Origin: DASVDK01 sp036562265 [NCBI: Thermodesulfobacteriota bacterium]
GTDB taxonomy: Bacteria; DASVDK01
DNA: 8,096 bases
NCBI GenBank assembly: GCA_036562265.1
Contig: DATCKS010000185.1
Coordinates: 1 to 8,096, forward strand
Direction of reading: 5' to 3'
Below are positions 1-5,351 of this stretch, in pieces. The notes beneath the pieces are model-generated. The model saw only the letters and a list, made by a program, of their open reading frames with translations, ran no database searches and had not been told where the DNA came from. A program made the translations under genes and the position numbers. Position 1 is the first letter of the stretch. Every line of letters begins with the position of its first letter.

Positions 1-106
1 GCCCGTACGTCGGCACTCCCGGGCCGCGCCAAGACCCGCCGTCCATCAGGACCGGCATCCCGCCCGTCCGGCGGAGCATGTCCTCGAGCTGCGCCACGGC
101 CTGCAT
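1..106 (-). CDS. Partial CDS (first 35 codons), possible head-tail joining protein
   Basis: The gene starts at an ATG at 106 and runs off the left edge with no stop, giving 35 residues that begin MQAVAQLEDMLRRTGG and include MPVLMDGGSW. It starts 4 nt after the stop of the small gene upstream, so it is co-transcribed. Only a weak purine stretch (AAGAAG, within the end of the upstream gene) lies ahead of the ATG; internal Met10, Met17 and Met21 are alternative starts. In lambda-type gene order the place after capsid and accessory head genes is held by head-completion or head-tail joining proteins (FII and its analogues). The helix followed by a short 'GG-x-PV-x-x-DG' strand would fit such a protein, but the fragment is too short to assign a family. 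The function is inferred mainly from position. Confidence 0.55.
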   Translation of the reverse strand, partial: MQAVAQLEDMLRRTGGMPVLMDGGSWRGPGVPTYG

Positions 107-110
107 GGGG

Positions 111-368
111 TTACTTCTTGCCCTGCTTCCCGCCGTCGTCGTCGCCGTCCCGCTTCGACGCTGTTGCCTTCTGTGGCTCGGCGACCGCCTCGACAGCCTT
201 GCCGCGCCGGATCAGCTCGCGGCCGAACGGCTCGGAAACCGTGTAGACCTTCCCAGGCTCGAGCGTCTCCGCATCCTCGCCGATTACGGCGCCGATCATC
301 CGGACCCGGATCGTTCTCGTTCCTATCGCCACGATGTCCCCCTTCGGGTTGAACGTGCTCAGCACCAT
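111..368 (-). CDS. Small head-region protein (85 aa), possible capsid accessory
   Basis: This 85-residue protein starts at ATG 368 and lies directly downstream of the capsid fusion. Residues 1-62 look like a compact beta-rich domain: a strand region IRVRMIGAVIG (20-30), then EPGKVYTVSEPFGRELIRRGKAVE (37-60, shown in part: PGKVYTVSEPF and ELIRRGKA). The pattern 'PG-x-x-Y-x-V ... ELI-x-x-GKA' recalls short proteins common near phage head genes. Residues 66-85 are a charged, probably disordered tail rich in Lys, Asp and Gly. In lambda this neighbourhood holds D (decoration) and FI; either role is possible by position, but I see no clear similarity to gpD. A purine stretch, AAGGGA (381-376 on the minus strand), ends 7 nt before the ATG and overlaps the arm of an upstream hairpin. 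Real gene: high confidence. Function: uncertain. Confidence 0.75.
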   Translation of the reverse strand: MVLSTFNPKGDIVAIGTRTIRVRMIGAVIGEDAETLEPGKVYTVSEPFGRELIRRGKAVEAVAEPQKATASKRDGDDDGGKQGKK

Positions 369-433
369 CGTTCAGTCCCTTCGCGGTTGTGGGGCGGGGC
401 CTAAGCCCCGCCCGCGGCGAAGGACGTCCCCGA
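369..433 (-). promoter_or_regulatory. Hairpin filling the capsid / small-protein gap
   Basis: The gap between the capsid stop and the next start folds almost completely. An inner stem of 9 perfect G-C pairs joins 392-400 to 405-413 with the 4-nt loop CTAA (TTAG in the minus transcript). An outer stem of 7 pairs joins 378-384 to 417-423. No T-run follows on either strand, so it is not an intrinsic terminator. The 3' arm of the outer stem in the minus transcript overlaps the likely ribosome site (376-381) of the downstream gene, so it could damp or couple that gene's translation, or protect the 3' end of capsid mRNA. The pairing is read directly; the role is inference. Confidence 0.55.
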
Positions 434-2926
434 TTAGATCAGGGACGCGTCCTTGATGACGGCGAACGCCTCGGGGTTCCGCAGCGCAACGCCGGCCATC
501 TGGAACGCCGTGACCTCGATGATCCCCTTCTTCTTCTGCGAATAGGGGTCGACAACGAGCTCGTAGGCCCCGAAGTAGCCGATGATGAGCTGCGACCACA
601 CGCCGAAGAGGATCGCGTGCAGGTTCGTGCCGCCGCCCTTCGTGAGGTTCGACGGAACCTGCGTCGAGACCTCGGCGCGGTAGCCGTTCATCTCGTTCCC
701 CTGCCACACGGGCATCCCGTTGGTCCCCTCGAACATCTGGGTGACCTTCAGGAGCCCACGGATCCCGGGCGTCGTGAGGTACGCCATCGCGCCGATGTCG
801 GCATCGTCGGACGCCACCTCCGTCTCGAGCTGGACGATATGCTCGAAGGTCGGTCGGCCGCCGTCCGTGCCGATCGGCACCACGTTGACCCCGCTGGTGT
901 TCAGGATCCCCGTGGGCGCGTCGCCGCCCGGCCCGTTGATCGCAGCCGCGTCGATCCCGAGCGCGGCGACCAACGCGAGATCGTTCTGCACGAACGCATC
1001 GACGTCGATGCTGCCGAGCGTGAGGAACTGGCGGGTGTAACCCGTCGTGGCGCTCCCGCTCTTCGGCGAGAGCAGCACCTGACCGATCGTGGCGTCAGTG
1101 TCTGCCAGGTCGCTGCCCGGGTTCTCCGGCCGCCAGGTCCACTGTGCGCTCCCAGTCTGCCGCGGGAAGGCGATCTCGGCATTGAGCCCGGAGATCGTCT
1201 GGGCCCCGAGTGCGACGACGCGCATCCGCGGCCGCAGCATGTCGATCAGGTCGCCAGGCTCCGTGAAGACCGCATTGCCGCCGGCCGTGGGCGAGAGCGT
1301 GTTCAGCGCCGCGAGACGCTGGCCGAGCGCCGGATCCACCGCGGAGACCCGAGCGAGAAGAGCCGGGTCGACCCGCAGACCGAACGACGCCGCATCGCGC
1401 GTCTTGATCCGGTGCGGGACGAAGATCCCGCCGCGGGGCTTGTAGCCCTTCGGCAGATTCTTCTCGATCTCCTCGGAGACCTCGCGCTCGAAGCCCGCCT
1501 CGATCCCGCCCTCGCTCTTGGGGAGCTGCGAGAGGATCGCCCGGCTGATGGAATAGCGGCGTGCCTCCTTCTCAGAGAGCTCGACCGCCGGCGCCGTCAT
1601 GGCCTGGAGGTTCTCCCGGGCCTCCCGGGCGAGCTCGAGCCCGATTTCGCCGACAGACTTCCCGCTGCGGATATATTCCGCAGCCCGATCGAGGACGCCA
1701 TGCGCCTGGCACAGCTCCACGATCTGCGCGGCCCGCTGCTGTTCCGCCTCGCGGTCCGCGCCCACCTGCACCGCCGGCGTGGCGGTGGCCGTCGCGGCCC
1801 CCGTCTGGGCCGCGGAGTCCTTCTGAGGATCCACGATCTCCTCCCTGGCCTCTGAGGCCGCTTCGGGTGCCGGGGATTCGTCCTCGTCCGTCGACCCGTC
1901 CCCGTCCAGGTCGACGTCGTCTTCGGGATCCTCGAGCGGATCCCCATCATCGTCATCGCGCTTGTCTTCCGGGGCCTCGGCCTCGAAGACGTGCGCGATC
2001 GGCCACGCCGCCCCGGGCGCGACCTGCACAAGCAGCTCGCCGGCGGCCGCCGTCGCCGTCGCGCGGACGGTGGCGCCGGTGTAGAGTCCGATCTGCCGGC
2101 GCCGGTCGACGCCGACGTCGGCGAGGACCTCCTCGAGCGTTGCGATCCGGTCCGCCATGCCGAGCTCGACCGCTTCCTCGGCGAGGACCGTCCGGCCCTG
2201 GCCCCACGCCTCGCTCATCACGACGTCCTCGGATACGCCCCGATGCCGCGCGACGTCGCGGACGAACGCCTCGTAGTAGACATCCATCTGGGCCTGTAGA
2301 TGCTCCCGCGCTTCGTCCGACAGCGGCTCGAAGGGGTTGCCCTCGGCTTTCCGGGCGCCGGCGCGGATGACCGTCGCCGTGATCCCTTCCTTCTCGAACA
2401 AGCGGCTGAACTCGAGGTGCACACCGTAGACTCCGATCGAGCCTACCTCGCCGCTTGGCGTCACGACAAACTCGCCGGCGGCCGTGCCGATCCAGTAGGC
2501 CGCGGACGCGGAAAGCGCGTTCGCGACGGCGATGATCCGCTTCGTCTTCCTGGCCTCGAAGATCTTCCGCGCGAGCTCAGGGACGCCGTAGACGGTGCCG
2601 CCCGGGCTGTTGATGTCGATTACGATCGTCTCGATCGCCTCGTCCTCGACCATCCGGTCGAACTCGAGCGCGATGTGCTCCGTCGATGCCGGCCACCGGC
2701 GGGCGCGGTGCAGGATCACCCCGGCGATCTGGAGCACGCCGACGCCCCGGCCGGCGGCCGCCGTCTCGCCGCGCATCTGCGCCATCGGCCCGAGCGCCGC
2801 CCGGATGTCGACGCCCTCTCCCCGGGCCTCCGCAGCGACAGCGTCGAGGAGGCGCTGGATGCGCGTCGGCTCGAGCGCGATCGGGCCTGAGAGGAGCGCC
2901 CGGACATCCTGGATCGTCGCGTTCAT
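434..2926 (-). CDS. S49 prohead protease - scaffold - HK97-fold major capsid fusion (830 aa)
   Basis: One uninterrupted frame encodes three head functions. Residues about 60-275 are an S49 (SppA / lambda gpC-like) serine peptidase: oxyanion-loop motif VIDINSPGG (102-110), probable nucleophile Ser141 in SASAAYW, GEVGSIGVYG (159-168), and probable general base Lys193 in RAGARKAEGNP. The Ser-Lys spacing of 52 equals that of Bacillus subtilis SppA (147/199). Residues about 315-352 are very acidic, followed by an Ala/Gln/Glu-rich helical region to about 500, which fits a scaffold or delta-like domain. Residues about 545-830 are an HK97-fold capsid protein (for example AGGNAVFTEPGDLIDMLRPR at 548-567, NGPGGDAPTGILN at 664-676, GYFGAYELVVDPY at 783-795). 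The ATG overlaps the portal stop (ATGA) and follows GGGAAGGG by 4 nt. Lambda splits these roles among C, Nu3 and E; protease-capsid fusions are known in other phages. Self-cleavage somewhere before about residue 548 is expected but the exact site cannot be read. Confidence 0.93.
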   Translation of the reverse strand: MNATIQDVRALLSGPIALEPTRIQRLLDAVAAEARGEGVDIRAALGPMAQMRGETAAAGRGVGVLQIAGVILHRARRWPASTEHIALEFDRMVEDEAIETIVIDINSPGGTVYGVPELARKIFEARKTKRIIAVANALSASAAYWIGTAAGEFVVTPSGEVGSIGVYGVHLEFSRLFEKEGITATVIRAGARKAEGNPFEPLSDEAREHLQAQMDVYYEAFVRDVARHRGVSEDVVMSEAWGQGRTVLAEEAVELGMADRIATLEEVLADVGVDRRRQIGLYTGATVRATATAAAGELLVQVAPGAAWPIAHVFEAEAPEDKRDDDDGDPLEDPEDDVDLDGDGSTDEDESPAPEAASEAREEIVDPQKDSAAQTGAATATATPAVQVGADREAEQQRAAQIVELCQAHGVLDRAAEYIRSGKSVGEIGLELAREARENLQAMTAPAVELSEKEARRYSISRAILSQLPKSEGGIEAGFEREVSEEIEKNLPKGYKPRGGIFVPHRIKTRDAASFGLRVDPALLARVSAVDPALGQRLAALNTLSPTAGGNAVFTEPGDLIDMLRPRMRVVALGAQTISGLNAEIAFPRQTGSAQWTWRPENPGSDLADTDATIGQVLLSPKSGSATTGYTRQFLTLGSIDVDAFVQNDLALVAALGIDAAAINGPGGDAPTGILNTSGVNVVPIGTDGGRPTFEHIVQLETEVASDDADIGAMAYLTTPGIRGLLKVTQMFEGTNGMPVWQGNEMNGYRAEVSTQVPSNLTKGGGTNLHAILFGVWSQLIIGYFGAYELVVDPYSQKKKGIIEVTAFQMAGVALRNPEAFAVIKDASLI

Positions 2927-4461
2927 CGGCCCTTCCCGTTCAGCGCCGGCGCGTGCCGGCCGTTGCCGTGGGCGCGGATCTCGAGCGGCTCGAGCTCGAG
3001 CGCGGCCCGCTCATCGTCCGACCGGCCCCCACCCGAGCGCGACACGTCAGTCGTGAGCTCGAGGCCCAGCTCGCCCGCCATCCGCTCGGCTTCCTCATGC
3101 TCCCGGAGCACGTCGTAGAAGTCGAGGCCCCGCTCGGCGGCCATCCGCTGGTAGCTGTCCAGCTTGAGCCGGAGCGCGATCGCTGCCGCGCGTAGGTCCT
3201 TCTCGGGGTCGACCCAGTCCCACCCCCGGGGCTGCCAGCGCCTCGAGCGGTAGCGCGTCCAGTCGCGGCTCGGAACGTCGATCGCCCCAACCGTGACGGA
3301 CCACTTCAGCCACGCGAGGAAGACCGGGTCGACATAGTGCCGCACGGTGAACCATTGGAGCCCTCGATAGACATCCCGGTCGGTGAGCTGTGCGGCGCGT
3401 AGGCTGTTGTAGCTGACGCCCTCCCAGTCGTTCGCGAGAGCGTTGTAGCTCGGGCCCAGACCGGAGGCGATGGACTGGAGCATCCCCTTCCGGAACTCCC
3501 GGAAGGCGTTCGTCGGGTGCTGCGGATCGAAGGGCTTGAACGTGTACCCAGGCGGGAGGACGTCGAAGACGCCTGGCTCCGCCTCCATCCGGATCGCCTC
3601 GGCCGCCTCGATGGCCCGGCGAACGACCGCGCCAGCCTCCTCGGACTTCTGCTCGAAGAATCCGCCCTTGGCGCTCGCCACCCGAGCGGCGACCAGCTCC
3701 GCCTCCTCGTATGCCCCGACCATATGAAGCGCGAGCATCACCGGCGCCAGCGGTGGCACGCCCCGGGTCTGCCCGACGCGCCGCGTCCGGTAGACGTGGA
3801 GGATCTGGTCAGCCGGGATTGCGACTCGCTCGCGCGCCGTCGCCTGGTAGTCGTGCGGGTGCCGCGTCCACAGGTGATACGCCACCGGCCGGCCCCAGGC
3901 GTTGAGCTCGACGCCCATCCGGACCTCGTTCCTGCGGGCGTCCGGCGCGCGGTTGTAGGATTCGTCAAGTTGGTCGGCGTCGAGGAACTGGATCGCGAAG
4001 CCGAACTCGTTATCCCACCCGGGGAGGAGCCGGACCAGGACCTCGCCATCCTGCGCCCACGTCTGCACCACCATCTGCTCGGCGTCGACACGGTGCATCC
4101 GGCCGTCCGCGGTGCACACCCCGACCGCGCTCCACTCCTCGTATGCCTCCTCGATCCGGTCACTCAGGCGCACGTCGAGCCCGCCGGTCGGTCTCTGCAC
4201 GGTCGACTGGAACCGGATCCCGTGATGCCCGATCACGTTCGCAGCGAGGAGCTCGAGGAAGCGGACCGCGATCGGGTTGTTGCGGCACAGCTCTCTCGAG
4301 CGCCGGCGCAGCGTCGTGAGGTCCCACCGGATCTCGTGGTCGGCGCTCCGGAGCACGGCGAGGACCCAATCCGCCGTCAGCCGGCTGAGCTCGGCGCCGG
4401 CGTACGCTGCGGCGGAGCGCCGCGGCCGCTGTAGCTCGAGCGCACGCGCGAGGGGGTTCAC
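2923..4461 (-). CDS. Portal protein, lambda gpB family (512 aa)
   Basis: The portal forms the dodecameric ring at one capsid vertex through which terminase pumps DNA and to which the connector and tail attach. Family signs (lambda-type portal) are seen in order: RRRSRELCRNNPIAVRFLE (52-70) followed by NVIGHHGIRFQS (75-86); DADQLD (161-166); the RVGQTRGVPPLAPVM segment (228-242); LGPSYNALANDWEGVSYNSL (335-354), matching the conserved 'LG-x-x-Y-x-x-L-x-x-D ... Y-x-S-x-R' core; and PRGWDWVDPEKD (411-422) near the C-terminal helices. Length is typical for the family. The start is GTG at 4461, not ATG, supported by an excellent ribosome site (GGAGGTGA) ending 3 nt upstream and by a GTGA overlap with the stop of the gene before it. 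Its own TGA overlaps the capsid-fusion ATG. The basic Gly/Arg/Asn tail (about 475-512) is probably disordered. Confidence 0.95.
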   Translation of the reverse strand: MNPLARALELQRPRRSAAAYAGAELSRLTADWVLAVLRSADHEIRWDLTTLRRRSRELCRNNPIAVRFLELLAANVIGHHGIRFQSTVQRPTGGLDVRLSDRIEEAYEEWSAVGVCTADGRMHRVDAEQMVVQTWAQDGEVLVRLLPGWDNEFGFAIQFLDADQLDESYNRAPDARRNEVRMGVELNAWGRPVAYHLWTRHPHDYQATARERVAIPADQILHVYRTRRVGQTRGVPPLAPVMLALHMVGAYEEAELVAARVASAKGGFFEQKSEEAGAVVRRAIEAAEAIRMEAEPGVFDVLPPGYTFKPFDPQHPTNAFREFRKGMLQSIASGLGPSYNALANDWEGVSYNSLRAAQLTDRDVYRGLQWFTVRHYVDPVFLAWLKWSVTVGAIDVPSRDWTRYRSRRWQPRGWDWVDPEKDLRAAAIALRLKLDSYQRMAAERGLDFYDVLREHEEAERMAGELGLELTTDVSRSGGGRSDDERAALELEPLEIRAHGNGRHAPALNGKGR

Positions 4462-4673
4462 CGCTCACCTCCGCGGCTGGTCCTGGTCAGCGCGTAGAGC
4501 CCCTCCGTCGCGAGCGTCCAAAGGAGCTTCCACCCGCCGAGGGAGAGGAAGAAGAGCCCCGCCGAGAGCGGCCAGACCTGCCAGACGAGTAGCTCGGCGA
4601 TCCCCCAGGTGAGGAGCGCCCACCCCGCGACGAACGACGCCGAGGTCAGGAGCTCAGCGCGGAGCCGGACCAT
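4458..4673 (-). CDS. Small two-span membrane protein (71 aa), unknown function
   Basis: This short gene sits between the gpW-like gene and the portal. The proposed start is ATG 4673, giving MVRLRAELL... and 71 residues. The frame stays open further upstream to 4958, but that part is an Arg/Ser-rich shadow of the neighbouring gene, so I exclude it; a TTG at about 4694 is a weaker alternative start. Two hydrophobic stretches, about 12-33 and 36-58, are rich in Trp, Leu and Ala and are joined by a short turn (QVWPLSAG). Positive residues at both ends (MVRLR, RTSRGGER) suggest that both termini face the cytoplasm. The gene begins 13 nt after the previous stop, and its last codons contain the portal's ribosome site, so the two are translationally coupled. 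No family is recognised. A holin-like, exclusion or membrane-docking role is possible but unsupported. Confidence 0.65.
   Translation of the reverse strand: MVRLRAELLTSASFVAGWALLTWGIAELLVWQVWPLSAGLFFLSLGGWKLLWTLATEGLYALTRTSRGGER
4465..4472 (-). promoter_or_regulatory. Strong ribosome-binding site of the portal gene
   Basis: The minus strand reads GGAGGTGA, an 8-base match to the anti-Shine-Dalgarno consensus, with GGAGG ending 6 nt before the GTG at 4461. It decides the portal start, because no ATG occurs nearby in that frame. It lies inside the last codons of the membrane-protein gene, which favours coupled re-initiation. Confidence 0.85.
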
Positions 4674-4686
4674 GCCATGCCAGAGC

Positions 4687-5217
4687 CTAGCGAGCGCGCG
4701 CAAAGACCACCTCCACACGCTGCCCGAACCGGCCGGGGTTCCGCTCCGCCGCCACCTCGGCGGCGTAGATCGCACGGAGCCGCACGAGCTCGCGCATCGG
4801 GATGTGCTTGACCGAGCGGCCGTTGATCGTGACCTCCTCGAGGTCGGACGTGAGCCGGCCTTCGATCGCCGCCTCGATCGCCTCGAGGACCCGCTCGGCG
4901 TGCGTCGCGCGCCCGACCGCTTCGATCGGATTCGCCCGAACCGCAAGGTCGCCCTCATAGACGGCGAAGCGATCCGGGCCCCGCTCGACGAAGCCGTACA
5001 GCCGGTACGTCCCCGCCTTCAGGTGTTCGGTGTCCGCCGCGGCGAGCCTGACCCGGTAGAGGTCGCCGGCGGCTTCGGCCTCGACGTCAAGGTCGACCGG
5101 GCCCCGGATCGCGTATTGCAGGGTCCAGCCGTCCGCCGGCGGATACGCCGCCAGCTCGCGGTCCCATTCGACCGTCGTTCCTGCGGTCAGCTCGGTCGGC
5201 TCTCGAGTCGGGGGCAT
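4687..5217 (-). CDS. gpW-like head-tail connector with extra N-terminal domain (176 aa)
   Basis: The gene lies between terminase large subunit and portal, the position of W in lambda. The C-terminal part (about 105-160) reads as a helix (AERVLEAIEAAIEGRL), a strand pair around VTINGRSVKHIP (129-140), and a second helix (MRELVRLRAIYAAEVAAER). This helix-hairpin-helix layout is that of gpW, which lambda uses to stabilise the packaged head and build the tail-attachment site. Lambda gpW has only about 68 residues; here about 100 residues precede it. That part contains PTELTAGTTVEWDRELAAYP (8-27 region) and DGWTLQYAIRGP, followed by alternating strands to about 95, and looks like an Ig-like beta domain seen in other prophage proteins at this locus. 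The ATG at 5217 has no clear ribosome site; the terminator U-tract lies just upstream. The family assignment rests on pattern and position. Confidence 0.7.
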   Translation of the reverse strand: MPPTREPTELTAGTTVEWDRELAAYPPADGWTLQYAIRGPVDLDVEAEAAGDLYRVRLAAADTEHLKAGTYRLYGFVERGPDRFAVYEGDLAVRANPIEAVGRATHAERVLEAIEAAIEGRLTSDLEEVTINGRSVKHIPMRELVRLRAIYAAEVAAERNPGRFGQRVEVVFARAR

Positions 5218-5228
5218 GACGGCGCCGG

Positions 5229-5272
5229 AAAACGAAAAAGCCCCTTGCCCGGGCCAATCCCGGGAAAGGGGC
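5229..5272 (-). terminator. Intrinsic terminator between terminase and connector genes
   Basis: A long hairpin pairs GCCCCTT (5240-5246) with AAGGGGC (5266-5272) and CCCGGG (5248-5253) with CCCGGG (5259-5264), with a single G/A mismatch and a 5-nt loop (5254-5258). On the minus strand it is followed by TTTTTCGTTTT (5239-5229), so it acts in the direction of the phage genes. It would cut transcription between terminase and the rest of the head genes unless read-through or antitermination operates. No T-run follows on the plus strand. Confidence 0.8.
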
Positions 5273-5351
5273 GTGTTCGCCAGTCTGTCGCCGGCGGGTC
5301 TCGCCGGCCTTTGCTACGCAAGCTAGCGAATTATCATCCCCTCCGCAAGTC
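5273..5351 (-). other. Structured leader ahead of the internal terminator
   Basis: After the terminase TAG the minus strand holds an AT-richer island (GATGATAATTC near 5328-5337) with a GATAAT hexamer resembling a -10 box, but no convincing -35 element at 16-18 bp. Then comes a perfect 7-bp GC hairpin, GCCGGCG/CGCCGGC (5290-5296 with 5302-5308, 5-nt loop), and then the terminator. A 4-codon reading frame (ATGATAATTCGC then TAG) follows GGAGGGG closely. I recognise no known riboswitch or sRNA family. The stretch may be a small RNA, an attenuator or just a spacer. Confidence 0.4.

Noticed and set aside
1953-2207. Short minus-strand frames inside the capsid fusion rich in Arg and Gly
   Set aside because: They lie out of frame inside a well-supported gene and show only shadow composition.
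4674-4958. N-terminal extension of the small membrane-protein frame up to 4958
   Set aside because: The extension is Arg/Ser-rich low-complexity sequence lying entirely over the gpW-like gene in another frame; the hydrophobic, gene-like part begins near Met at 4673.
5311-5340. Possible plus-strand promoter (TTGCTA ... TATCAT) in the terminase/connector gap
   Set aside because: Spacing is only about 15 bp, both boxes are imperfect, and there is no plausible plus-strand gene downstream; it would only run antisense into terminase.
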